Shown here in pieces: positions 8,162-16,587 of a stretch of DNA of 64,000 bases. Every line of letters begins with the position of its first letter. The first letter of the stretch is position 1. Both the position numbers and the translations under genes were made by a program. The notes under the pieces are model-generated. The model was not told where the DNA came from, did not search any database, and saw only the letters and a list, made by a program, of their open reading frames with translations. Source of the stretch: Verrucomicrobiaceae bacterium (GTDB taxonomy: Bacteria > Verrucomicrobiota > Verrucomicrobiia > Verrucomicrobiales > Verrucomicrobiaceae); the NCBI GenBank assembly GCA_027484445.1, contig JAIXSY010000062.1:1-64000 (forward strand). The letters run 5' to 3'.

Positions 8162-9706
8162 TCAGGCTGCTTTTTCGCCTTCAGCGGTTTTGCGTTCATG
8201 GTTCGCCCGCGCGACACCCCGTGCCGCTGACACGATGTGGTTGCAGGCCTCCATGCAGAGGAGTGGAATGCTGCGTTGCGCGGCTTCACTAGCGTCAGCG
8301 TGCGCATGTCCCGCCGTGTTGCCCAGCTTGGCCTCAGCAGGGCCAAACAGGGGTTGGTCTTGCTGCAGCGGAAAGATGATCCGCCGCATGCAGTGCGTGC
8401 AGGTCTGGCATTTGTCCGCAATGATCTGGCAGGCCTGCTCGTCGCTGATGCCATTAGCAAAGCGATACATGCCGGTCTGTCGGCCCAAAAGATGACGCAG
8501 CGGCACGGGGGCGAGTGTGCCGAGTTCGGCCGCCGCAGCCATGCCGACCGCTGCTGGGTAGAAAAACTCCAGCGCGAGCAGCAGGCTGGCGGTATCCGGC
8601 AGGTGCAGCTCCCAGCCCCGTCTCAGGGTGGGCGCGGTTTTGATCGGGCGGAATTCGCCGGCGGCATCGCAGCGAGCAATCTCCCGCGCGGCTTCGGCTC
8701 CTTCGGCGACGGTCAGGTCCGTGGCATCGAGGTCCTGGATGTGGCGGAGCGTGTAGCCAGAGCCTTGGGCTGAGGAGCGAATGGCCACCTGGCCGATCTG
8801 ATCGCGCCCTGCGGCTAACCATTTTTCCAAAGCCAAGGTCAGGGAAGGACGCTGCGCGGTCGGCGGCTCTTGGGCCAGCAAGCTGGCCGTGCCATGGCGT
8901 GCGTCGAAGTCATGGACTTGGTCCAAAATGACATCGGCCAGGAGAGCCTCGGTGCCAATGGCTTGGCTGTAGTAAAGCTGACGACCGCGAAGCGAGATGG
9001 GATTGTGGCGGAAGACATCCATCTGGCTCAAGGCCTTGCCGGTCTCTTGCTCGATGCCGAGCAGCACCGGGATGTCCTGGAAGCTGTGCAGCCCGTCAGC
9101 GATGAAAAAGGGAACCACGACGACATGCGGGGCAGTGGTCAGTTTGTCCCAGTCCGCGACAAAAGGGGCCTCTTCCATGTAGGCATCCACGACTTCGGCA
9201 AAGCCATGACCGCCCTCGCGAATCAGACGCACCTGGTCCTGGATAGCCTTGGTGCTATTGTCGTTCAGATTCGTGCCGTGGCCGACGATGACGAGTCCGG
9301 TTTGCTCCCGAGGCACACCGGGAGCCACCTCCGCCGCGCGCTGTAGCAGCAGTCGTGTCATGTTGGGGTGGATGCCGACAGGATCGCAGTAAAGGATGAC
9401 GCGTCCGTCCCGCCGAGTCACGGGCCCGTCCAGACGCAGCTCGCGGGGCAGCACTTGCTGGCAGAAGTAACCTTCGCTGATGAAATTCGGCACGATGTAG
9501 ATCACCTCACTGTCCACGGATTCGAAGACCTCCGTCATGGTCGGTTCTTCTTTCCAGAAGCAGCAGGCGACCTCGCGGAAGATGCCCTGGCGGCGCAAGG
9601 CATCGGCGTGCTGGTGCGTCGGGGCGCTGGAGTCTGGATTTACGGTGGAACCGTGACCGACGATGATCAGCGCAGCTTGTGAAAGGTGGGAGGGGGAGGC
9701 GCTCAA
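8162..9706 (-). CDS. CbiX-type chelatase fused to DR2241-like Fe-S domain
   Basis: Residues about 10-250 contain two CbiX/SirB-like halves: ALIIVGHGSTVNPDSSAP and GLVIVGHGTNLNDNSTKA each carry the metal-binding His of sirohydrochlorin chelatases, and VPFFIADGLHSFQDIP resembles the distal active-site strand. The C-terminal part (about 290-514) has CQTCTHCMRRIIFPL and CMEACNHI, a cysteine set like the 4Fe-4S domain of Deinococcus DR2241. The protein probably inserts Co or Fe into a tetrapyrrole. A TTG codon at 9706 is the only plausible start; no clear ribosome site was seen. No cobalamin or sirohaem gene is next to it, so the metal and the product are uncertain. Confidence 0.82.
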   Translation of the reverse strand: MSASPSHLSQAALIIVGHGSTVNPDSSAPTHQHADALRRQGIFREVACCFWKEEPTMTEVFESVDSEVIYIVPNFISEGYFCQQVLPRELRLDGPVTRRDGRVILYCDPVGIHPNMTRLLLQRAAEVAPGVPREQTGLVIVGHGTNLNDNSTKAIQDQVRLIREGGHGFAEVVDAYMEEAPFVADWDKLTTAPHVVVVPFFIADGLHSFQDIPVLLGIEQETGKALSQMDVFRHNPISLRGRQLYYSQAIGTEALLADVILDQVHDFDARHGTASLLAQEPPTAQRPSLTLALEKWLAAGRDQIGQVAIRSSAQGSGYTLRHIQDLDATDLTVAEGAEAAREIARCDAAGEFRPIKTAPTLRRGWELHLPDTASLLLALEFFYPAAVGMAAAAELGTLAPVPLRHLLGRQTGMYRFANGISDEQACQIIADKCQTCTHCMRRIIFPLQQDQPLFGPAEAKLGNTAGHAHADASEAAQRSIPLLCMEACNHIVSAARGVARANHERKTAEGEKAA

Positions 9707-9802
9707 AGCAGAAGAGGGAGGAGGTGAAAGGGGCGGTGAAATACGCGGCGTGAACCTCGCAGGCGCGGCTTTTTCATTCCCGATGGGTCGCCGACGCGTG
9801 CT

Positions 9803-10984
9803 TCAGTCCGCCAGACCGTAGAGCCGGTCGATCATGCCTGTGCACTTCGGCCCTGGCAGCGCCCCGGTTTCCATCTGGTTCATCACGTAGGCAAAGCTGA
9901 TTTCGTTTTCAGGATCGGCAAAAGCGAGGCAGCCGCCTGCCCCTGGGTGGCCAAAGGCCTGGAAAGACGGACCGTAGTGCCGACGGCGTTTCACATCGGG
10001 CAGGTCAGGCTGGCTCAGCACGGGATCTTTCATGACCCCACTGCCAAAGGCTGCTGGAGTCAGAAGGACTAGGTCTTCTTCCTCCTCTGACAAAGTTTCA
10101 GACAGCAGGCGCACGATGCTGCGGGGCACCACGGTCTGGCCGCCCCAGGTGCCACCTTGGGCCAGCATGGCGTAAAATTGGCCAAGTCCGCGAGCGCTAC
10201 CCACCCCGCCCATGCTGGCGTAGCCACGCTGCCAGGTCTCGGGCAAATTGAAGTCCTGAACAGCGGTCAGGCCTAGTGGAGAGCTGAAGGTGCGCTGCGT
10301 CAAAGTGCCGCTGGTGCTGAAGGCCTTTAGGAAAGGTCGATCTGCGTCGGCGATGCTGATCTTCCCTGGATACACGGTGGCCACGCGCTCATGCTGCGCG
10401 CTGGGCAGACCGATCCAGAAGTCCAGGCCCATCAGGCTGCCGATGCTCTCGCGGAAGTATTCCCCCAGACTCTCAGCCCCGGTGATGCGGCGCACGATCT
10501 CGTCCATGAGAAAGCCAAACGTGCGCGCATGATAGCCCTGCTTCATGCCTGGCTCCCAGAGAGGTCGTTGGCGCTCCAGCGCCTCGATCACTGCCTCATA
10601 GTTCATGATGGACACGCGCTCATCCAGCGCACAAAGCCCAGCCGTGTGAGAGAACAGGTGGGCGAAGCTCATGTGTTCTTTGCCCCCTGCCACAAATTCG
10701 GGCCAGATCTGCTCCACAGGGCAGTCGAGGGGGAGTCGTGCCTCTTCCAGGGCCAGCAGGGCACAGACGGCAGCCGGGCCTTTGGTCGCCGACCAGACCG
10801 GCACCAGCGTGTCCGCTGTCCACTCGCGGGTGCGTTGCCGATCCGCGTGGCCATGGCCTAGGCTCAAAATTTCACGCCCACTCTGCCAGATGGAGACGGA
10901 CGCCCCCAGTTCGCCTCGCGAGCGGAAATTGTCCTCAAACCACTCGGTGACAGCAGTGAGGTGACTGGAACTGGGGCGAAACAT
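9803..10984 (-). CDS. Beta-lactamase-family serine hydrolase (class C/EstB-like)
   Basis: A 393-aa member of the class C beta-lactamase/esterase clan. The nucleophile motif SATK is at residues 65-68; MKQGYHARTFGFL replaces the usual Tyr-X-Asn with Tyr-His-Ala; FGHPGAGGCLAF fits the third conserved box. Such proteins are usually esterases or D-amino-acid hydrolases rather than antibiotic-resistance enzymes. No signal peptide is visible, so a cytoplasmic esterase role is more likely than a periplasmic one. Confidence 0.85.
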   Translation of the reverse strand: MFRPSSSHLTAVTEWFEDNFRSRGELGASVSIWQSGREILSLGHGHADRQRTREWTADTLVPVWSATKGPAAVCALLALEEARLPLDCPVEQIWPEFVAGGKEHMSFAHLFSHTAGLCALDERVSIMNYEAVIEALERQRPLWEPGMKQGYHARTFGFLMDEIVRRITGAESLGEYFRESIGSLMGLDFWIGLPSAQHERVATVYPGKISIADADRPFLKAFSTSGTLTQRTFSSPLGLTAVQDFNLPETWQRGYASMGGVGSARGLGQFYAMLAQGGTWGGQTVVPRSIVRLLSETLSEEEEDLVLLTPAAFGSGVMKDPVLSQPDLPDVKRRRHYGPSFQAFGHPGAGGCLAFADPENEISFAYVMNQMETGALPGPKCTGMIDRLYGLAD

Positions 10985-11192
10985 CGGCGGAATCAGAAGG
11001 CTGGAATTTTCGAAAAGAAAACAAACGTGAACTCAGGGCGGAAACGAACACGGGCAACCAAAAACAACATGCGCCAGCCTTCGCTCAGAAAGCTCCGGTC
11101 CATGGCAGCGCCCGCTGCGCTGCGTGTAACGCGGCAGCGCCGACCGATTACTCGACTTCACCGGCAACACGCCGCGCCCACTTCCTCCCCAC

Positions 11193-11747
11193 ATGAATCC
11201 CGTCTCTCGTTACTGGTTGTCCATCTGCTTCAAATGCATCTCGGTGCTCTGCTTTTTGGGACTTTTCATCGCCTTCATGAAGCTGAATGAGCGCACCTCA
11301 GAGCTGCATCGTCTGCGCACTGTGGGGGTGGTTTCTCGGGCCATCGTCACGGAAAAGTCCGTCGAAAAAGTCACCACCAGCCTGAGCAAAGGGCGCTCGC
11401 GTTCCTCCGAGTACCTTCAGATCACCGTGCGGCACAACCCCAAGTCCACCGTGACCTATGCGGACTTCGGCACCCGCGTTCAAGAGTCTGACCTGCCGCC
11501 GCCTCTGCCTGAGGGTAAGGATGCGCCCATCGGCTTCATGCGCGTCAACGGCACCGTTTACGATCAAACCCAGGTTGGTGATGTGCTCACGGTCGTGAAC
11601 ACGCCCTACAACCCCAACTCTCCCGAGCTCTACACCGATGTGCGCGACTTCAAGCCCGACACGCATCATCAGTTCATGGCGCTTTTTGGCGTCTTGACCC
11701 TCGTCTTCTGGTTCATCGCCAGCCGCATCGGGCGTCGCAGAGACTGA
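11193..11747 (+). CDS. Two-helix membrane protein, DUF3592-like
   Basis: A 184-aa protein with a transmembrane helix at residues 10-27 and another near 158-176, enclosing a beta-rich domain. The central part (VVSRAIVTEKSVEK then VGDVLTVVNTPYNPNSPELY) resembles DUF3592-type proteins, where a membrane-bounded domain ends in a conserved Asn-Pro segment. The next gene has the same architecture and starts three bases after this stop, so they are one transcription unit. Function unknown. Confidence 0.7.
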   Translation: MNPVSRYWLSICFKCISVLCFLGLFIAFMKLNERTSELHRLRTVGVVSRAIVTEKSVEKVTTSLSKGRSRSSEYLQITVRHNPKSTVTYADFGTRVQESDLPPPLPEGKDAPIGFMRVNGTVYDQTQVGDVLTVVNTPYNPNSPELYTDVRDFKPDTHHQFMALFGVLTLVFWFIASRIGRRRD

Positions 11748-11750
11748 GTC

Positions 11751-12317
11751 ATGAATCGCCGCCCTGCAAAACCTGGAGAGTGGTGGTTCGCGCTGAGCTT
11801 CCTCTGCCTGTTGCTGGCTCCAGTGCTGCTCATGATCACCCTGGAGACCCAGAAAAAGATCGCTGCCCTGGAAAAAGACAGCTTCGTGGCTGCGGCCACC
11901 GTCATAGGTCGCCGCATGCAGGAACACACAAAAACGGGCACAAAGAACCGGACTCTCAGCACGACCAGCTACCTGCTCACCCTATCCTACGACCTGATGT
12001 CGAAAAATCGTTTCGCCGACTCGAACGCAGGCAAGGCCTACCTGCCCTCCAAGGATCCTGTCCTCAGCACGGGTGAGATCGAAGTCTCCCGAAATTCGTA
12101 TGATCAACTGCCTGAAGGCCACGCAACGCTGGCAGCTTACCTGCCAGGTCAGGCTGATTCCCTCATGCTTGCGGACGAGGCGAAGCGTCTGGCAAAGGGT
12201 GTGCAAACGATGATTCAGGGCGCGATCGTCGTTCTGGCCCTAGCCCTCGGTCTTTTCGCAGCCAAACTTGGCTTCACGGCACGTCGCGCCGCTCGGTTAG
12301 CGGCAGAAGCGCGCTGA
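11751..12317 (+). CDS. Two-helix membrane protein, partner of preceding gene
   Basis: A 188-aa protein with an N-terminal helix (WWFALSFLCLLLAPVLLMIT), a central soluble region with SYLLTLSYD and STGEIEVSRNSYDQLPEG, and a C-terminal helix (AIVVLALALGLFAAKLGF). The topology and layout parallel the preceding gene (helix, extracytoplasmic beta domain, helix) although sequence similarity is weak. Four bases separate a tandem stop from its ATG. Function unknown. Confidence 0.65.
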   Translation: MNRRPAKPGEWWFALSFLCLLLAPVLLMITLETQKKIAALEKDSFVAAATVIGRRMQEHTKTGTKNRTLSTTSYLLTLSYDLMSKNRFADSNAGKAYLPSKDPVLSTGEIEVSRNSYDQLPEGHATLAAYLPGQADSLMLADEAKRLAKGVQTMIQGAIVVLALALGLFAAKLGFTARRAARLAAEAR

Positions 12318-12423
12318 GCCTAGATCCCGAAGTTCTCCGAAAGCGGGACCGTCTTTCCCCGATGAACTAGGGGATTCGGGCTTTGCTGATCTTCCGTCTT
12401 CTTTTTTTCCAAAACGCTCACCT

Positions 12424-12903
12424 TCAAATGGATTCCAGCTTTTGCCGCAGGCTGAGCAGGTCAGGGTCATGGCGCGCGTCACGGCGGAGATCGCCATCCA
12501 TTTCAAAAGACTGCTTCAGGAGCTTCAGCGCCTGCTCTTCCTGACCGAGACGCGCTAAGTAACAGCCCAAATTGTAATAATACACCGGTTTCGTCCGCAG
12601 CGTGGCAGGGCCGCGAGAGAGCACGTCCAGCGCCTCTGCCGTGCGTCCCAGCTCGTGCAGGCAAAAGGCTGAGTGGATGTAGCCGCCCGGCTGATCAGGC
12701 TCCAGCACGCAGAGTTTTTGCGCAGCAGCTAGCGCCTCGGCCCAGCGTTGTTCATTCATCAGGCACAGCACCGAGATCTCCAGCACGTCCGGCCGACTTC
12801 GGAGGCTCTTGGGCAAGTGCGAGAGTTCCACTCGGGCTTCTTCGTGAAGGCCCAGTTCCACATAGCCCTGTGCGGCCGTGATGCGTCGATCCCATTCGTT
12901 CAT
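12424..12903 (-). CDS. Small TPR-repeat protein
   Basis: A 159-aa all-helical protein with about four tetratricopeptide repeats, for example ELGLHEEARVELSHLP, NEQRWAEALAAAQKL, ELGRTAEALDVLSRGP and RLGQEEQALKLLKQSF. TPRs mediate protein-protein contacts. There is no signal peptide. The start MNEWDRR at 12903 is used; 12 upstream residues in frame look non-coding. It is divergent from the PDH E1 alpha gene. The partner is unknown. Confidence 0.8.
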   Translation of the reverse strand: MNEWDRRITAAQGYVELGLHEEARVELSHLPKSLRSRPDVLEISVLCLMNEQRWAEALAAAQKLCVLEPDQPGGYIHSAFCLHELGRTAEALDVLSRGPATLRTKPVYYYNLGCYLARLGQEEQALKLLKQSFEMDGDLRRDARHDPDLLSLRQKLESI

Positions 12904-13022
12904 GGTGCGTTCTTTGCTAGTAATTACGGTTGTGAACATCAGGCCGGGGCGAAGGACAAGCGCTTTGTCATCGCCTGACCGCTTGCACGCTCCCCATCTA
13001 CCGCTAGTCTCGTGCCCACTTT

Positions 13023-14099
13023 ATGGCCCTCGCAAAAGCCCCCACACCGAACCCATCCACCGCCCCGATCAACCAGAAGCTGACCGCTGATGACAAAATC
13101 GGGCTCTATCGCCAGATGGTGCGCATCCGTAGGTTCGAGCAGGTCTCTCTCCAGCACTACCAGGCGGGTCGCATGGGCGGCTTCCTCCATCTTTACATAG
13201 GTCAAGAGTCCGTGGCTGTCGGCTGCGTCTCGCTCATGGGAGAAAATGACCACATCATCACCGCCTACCGTGACCATGGCCACGCCCTGGCTGTCGGCAT
13301 GACCATGGATGAGTGCATGGCTGAACTTTTTGGCAAGGCCACAGGCTGCTCGAAAGGCAAGGGCGGCTCCATGCACTACTTCGCTCCAGAAAAAAACTAC
13401 TGGGGTGGTCACGGCATCGTCGCCGGGCAGACGCCGCTGGGATTGGGCCTTGCTTATGGCCTGAAGTATCGCGGCCTCAAAGGGGCCGCTCTCTGCTTCT
13501 TGGGCGATGGAGCTGTGAACCAGGGTGCCTTTCATGAATCGCTGAACCTCGCGGCTTTGTGGGATCTGCCTGTCATCTACGTCATCGAAAACAACGGCTA
13601 CTCCATGGGCACAAGCCAGGCACGCAGTTCCGCCTTTGACGAATGCCTCGCCAAGCGTGCAGAAGGCTACGGCATGGCCTGGGATCACTTCTTGGGAGAA
13701 GACCTCTACGAAGTGCGTGCCCGTGTCCAGCAGGCCATGGAACGCGCCCACGAGGAGAGCAAACCAAGCATCTTGGAAATCGCCACCTATCGTTGGGAAG
13801 GTCACTCAGTCGCCGATGCCAACAAGCTGAAGTATCGCACCAAAGAAGAAGTCGAACGCTTCCAGCGTGAGCACGACCCGATCCAGGTCTGGAAAGCCAA
13901 GCTGATCAGCGAAGGCATCGCCACGGAGGACCAACTGAAAAAAATCGACCGCGAAGCCCAAGCTGAAGCCGAAGCTAGTGCCGAATTTGCCAAAGCCAGC
14001 CCCTATCCCGAACCGGAATCCATCTTCGATGACGTTTACTGGGAAGTGGACAACAAGACCGAGGCCGGCCAAACCGGACGCCACTTCTTCAACGACTAA
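13023..14099 (+). CDS. pdhA: Pyruvate dehydrogenase E1 component, alpha subunit
   Basis: The alpha subunit of the thiamine-diphosphate E1 heterotetramer, which decarboxylates pyruvate. It has RRFEQVSLQHYQAGRMGGFLH, the region GHGIVAGQTPLGLGLAYG, the ThDP motif GDGAVNQGAFHESLNLAAL ending in NN near residue 160, and the phosphorylation-loop equivalent YRWEGHSVAD. At 358 aa it is slightly long, with an Ala/Pro-rich N-terminal leader and an acidic C-terminus. No E1 beta, E2 or E3 gene lies next to it in this window. A related alpha-keto acid substrate cannot be excluded. Confidence 0.9.
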   Translation: MALAKAPTPNPSTAPINQKLTADDKIGLYRQMVRIRRFEQVSLQHYQAGRMGGFLHLYIGQESVAVGCVSLMGENDHIITAYRDHGHALAVGMTMDECMAELFGKATGCSKGKGGSMHYFAPEKNYWGGHGIVAGQTPLGLGLAYGLKYRGLKGAALCFLGDGAVNQGAFHESLNLAALWDLPVIYVIENNGYSMGTSQARSSAFDECLAKRAEGYGMAWDHFLGEDLYEVRARVQQAMERAHEESKPSILEIATYRWEGHSVADANKLKYRTKEEVERFQREHDPIQVWKAKLISEGIATEDQLKKIDREAQAEAEASAEFAKASPYPEPESIFDDVYWEVDNKTEAGQTGRHFFND

Positions 14100-14355
14100 A
14101 CTCGGATTTCGAAGTTTTGCTGGGCAAGGATGCCCGTTTTCACAGAACTTTGGAATCCGGGCCAATGCTGCACATGGCAAGAAACGGGTCTCTCCCTCAG
14201 ACGGAGAAAGCGTTTTACTCGAGAGCGAATCCAGCCGTCGCCAATCAAGTGCGCATTCTCTGCGGGGTGCTTTTCGAGGCTTGCTCCATCGAAGAGCTAC
14301 GTCTGACCTGCATACTCTCCGTGGTCTGTCTCGCAATTGGCAGGTCATCCAAAAG

Positions 14356-14428
14356 CGCACCCGGCAGGGATCGAACCTGCGACCAGAGGATTAGAAATCC
14401 ACTGCTCTATCCACTGAGCTACGGGTGC
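14356..14428 (-). tRNA. tRNA-Arg (anticodon UCU)
   Basis: Reading the minus strand, the acceptor arms GCACCCG and CGGGTGC pair over seven bases, the D-arm is GCTC/GAGC, the anticodon loop is TTTCTAA with anticodon TCT, and the T-arm is GCAGG/CCTGC with TTCGATC. The discriminator is G and CCA is not encoded. The anticodon stem GTGGA/TCCTC has one T-T mismatch. The 256 bases between pdhA and this gene hold nothing recognisable apart from a weak hairpin near 14123; an open frame running through the tRNA on the other strand is not a gene. Confidence 0.95.
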
Positions 14429-14530
14429 CTTGGTTCTTGGATTTACAAGACACTGCCTTCGATGGCAAGTGCGGGATGGGGGTGCTTTTGCCATCGACAT
14501 GCGGCAGGGACCTCGCTTGGATGGTGTGAC

Positions 14531-15373
14531 ATGAAGATTCGCGTTTTTCTTTTGCTGGCTGTTGGTTGGGGATCTTTGGCTTTGGTTCAGGCGCAGCCCG
14601 CCAAGGCGTTGCCAGTGAAGCTCGGGCAGCGTTCGCCTCTGAAGCTGGTGTCCAGCACGCCGATGGCGGGTGCTCAGCAGCTGAAGATGCGTCTGCGTGC
14701 CGCAGAGATGCCAACGGAGCTGGAGATCAGTCGCGAGTCTTATGAAATCATCGTGCCACGCAGCTACAAGAAGGAGGTGCCGCACGGGCTCTTCATCTGG
14801 ATCAGTCCGAACGATCAATGCGCGCTGCCGGCGGACTGGGAGAAGGTGCTCGCGGACAAGAAGCTGATCTTTGTCGGGGCACTGCGTTCGGGCAATCAGC
14901 GGGAGGTCACTAGCCGCATGCAGCTGGCGATTGTGGCCAATGATCAGCTGCGTCAGCTTTATGAGATCGATCCGGCGCGGGTTTACGTGAGTGGTCATTC
15001 TGGCGGATCGCGTGTGGCATCCATGCTGGCCGTGGCCTATGCAGACATGTTCAGCGGGGCGGTTTGCTTCATGGGGGCAAATTTCTTTTTCCCCACCCAA
15101 GGCAAGGACGGTACGATGTATGAGGCCCGCTACATTCCCCACCCTGAGATGGCCACGCTGGCGCAGGCAGAGTCACGCATTGTGCTCGTCACGGGAGACA
15201 AGGACTTCAATCGCGACAATACTCAGGCGGTCTATGAGCAGGGCTTTCAGCAGAACGGGTTTCAGCATGTGCGGCTCTTCGAGATCCCAGGGCAGGGGCA
15301 TGGGGCACCGGGCAAGGAGTGGCTGGAGAGGGCCCTGGATTTTTTGGATGACCGGAAAAAACAAAGGCTCTGA
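14531..15373 (+). CDS. Secreted alpha/beta-hydrolase, esterase/depolymerase-like
   Basis: A 280-aa exported alpha/beta-hydrolase. Residues 1-21 are a signal peptide (MKIRVFLLLAVGWGSLALVQA). The nucleophile elbow is VYVSGHSGGSRVASMLA, within an arrangement typical of PHB-depolymerase-like esterases; VLVTGDKDFNR probably carries the catalytic Asp and IPGQGHGAPG the His. The start at 14531 is clear because the open frame upstream runs antisense through a tRNA gene. Substrate unknown. It precedes hisI by 69 bp on the same strand. Confidence 0.8.
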   Translation: MKIRVFLLLAVGWGSLALVQAQPAKALPVKLGQRSPLKLVSSTPMAGAQQLKMRLRAAEMPTELEISRESYEIIVPRSYKKEVPHGLFIWISPNDQCALPADWEKVLADKKLIFVGALRSGNQREVTSRMQLAIVANDQLRQLYEIDPARVYVSGHSGGSRVASMLAVAYADMFSGAVCFMGANFFFPTQGKDGTMYEARYIPHPEMATLAQAESRIVLVTGDKDFNRDNTQAVYEQGFQQNGFQHVRLFEIPGQGHGAPGKEWLERALDFLDDRKKQRL

Positions 15374-15442
15374 TTTGGCATCACGCAGGGGCATCTTTTG
15401 TTTTGGCAAATGGGCACTCAGGGGTATGTCCACGCCAGATTC

Positions 15443-15862
15443 ATGACTCATCCTGCCCCTTACCAGTTCGGCCCGCGCGATTCGAAGCAAAGCATCGAGG
15501 AAGGCTTGGCTTTTGCCCCCAAGTTTGACGAAAACGGTCTCATCGCGGCCATGGCGGTGGATGCTGATACGGGAAAGCCGCTCATGCTAGCCTACATGAA
15601 TGAGGCGACGCTGCGCGAGACACTGGCCTATGGCAAGGCCGTGTATTGGAGCCGGAGCCGCAACCAACGCTGGCTGAAAGGGGAGACAAGTGGCGAGGTG
15701 CAGCACATCGTGGAGATCCTGACGGATTGTGATCAAGATGCACTCATCCTGCGAGTGCGTCAGATGGGCGGTGGCTGCTGCCACACGCACCGGAGCACTT
15801 GCTTTTACCGCCGGGTTTCGATCCCTGCGGAAGGGGGAGTGGTGGGGCTGGAAAAGGTCTGA
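15443..15862 (+). CDS. hisI: Phosphoribosyl-AMP cyclohydrolase
   Basis: HisI opens the purine ring of phosphoribosyl-AMP in histidine biosynthesis. Diagnostic blocks are MLAYMNEATLRETL, AVYWSRSRNQRWLKGETSG, the Mg/Zn motif DCDQDALILRVRQ, and GGGCCHTHRSTCFYR with zinc-binding cysteines. At 139 aa it is the cyclohydrolase domain alone, without the HisE pyrophosphatase. The start MTHPAPYQFG at 15443 is preferred over a TTG 45 bases upstream. recR begins 12 bases after the stop. Confidence 0.94.
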   Translation: MTHPAPYQFGPRDSKQSIEEGLAFAPKFDENGLIAAMAVDADTGKPLMLAYMNEATLRETLAYGKAVYWSRSRNQRWLKGETSGEVQHIVEILTDCDQDALILRVRQMGGGCCHTHRSTCFYRRVSIPAEGGVVGLEKV

Positions 15863-15874
15863 TTTCTTCTGGCC

Positions 15875-16480
15875 ATGCCTGCTTTGGACTATCCTCCACC
15901 GCTGCGGCGACTGATCGCGCAGCTGAAGTCCCTGCCTGGCCTGGGGCCGCGCAGTGCAGAGCGTCTGATGCTTTGGCTCATGCAGGATCACGGGCGCATC
16001 GAGCCAATGCTGGATGCGCTCGCGGGTGCGTCAGCGCGCATCGTGGCGTGTGAGGACTGCGGCTTTTTCATGGAAAAAGGTCAGGAGTGCGCGCTCTGCC
16101 ATGACCCGAGGCGGCAGCGCAGTGTCATCTGTGTGGTGGAGCAGGCGGCGGACGTCCTGAGGCTGGAGCGTTCGGGGGCTTATCAGGGCCAGTATCATGT
16201 GCTCGGGGGCCGGCTTTCACCGCTGGACAATGTGACTCCGGAAGATCTGCGGATCGAGCCATTGATCCAGCGGGCGAGAGCCAGCGGCATGGAGGAAGTC
16301 ATTTTGGCAGTCGGCTCGGATGTGGAAGGCGAAGCGACGGCCAGCTACCTCGGGGATCTTTTGCGTCAGGAAGGCCTCGCCGTGACACGGCTGGCTCAGG
16401 GCTTGCCTGCCGGAGGTGGCCTGGATCATGCCGATGAGCTTACGCTTTATCAGGCTCTGCATGGGCGCAGGCGCCTCTAG
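15875..16480 (+). CDS. recR: Recombination protein RecR
   Basis: RecR works with RecO/RecF to load RecA at gaps. Order of parts: helix-hairpin-helix LKSLPGLGPRSAERLMLWL, the zinc finger CEDCGFFMEKGQECALC near residues 60-78, the Toprim domain starting ICVVEQAADVL, then YHVLGGRLSPLDNV and AVGSDVEGEATASYL. At 201 aa it is the usual size. It sits 12 bp behind hisI, so the two probably share a transcript. Confidence 0.95.
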   Translation: MPALDYPPPLRRLIAQLKSLPGLGPRSAERLMLWLMQDHGRIEPMLDALAGASARIVACEDCGFFMEKGQECALCHDPRRQRSVICVVEQAADVLRLERSGAYQGQYHVLGGRLSPLDNVTPEDLRIEPLIQRARASGMEEVILAVGSDVEGEATASYLGDLLRQEGLAVTRLAQGLPAGGGLDHADELTLYQALHGRRRL

Positions 16481-16587
16481 GCAGGAGGCGTCGTCTTAGC
16501 GCCTCGTCACGATCAGAATCCCGGGTGGAAATGGGATGCTGGCTTGCGTTTCAGCAGTGATCCTGGGAGACTGCGTGTCCATTTGAT

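Noticed and set aside
14117..14530. Upstream extension of the esterase gene
   Set aside because: It runs through a tRNA gene on the opposite strand. A signal peptide starts cleanly at 14531.
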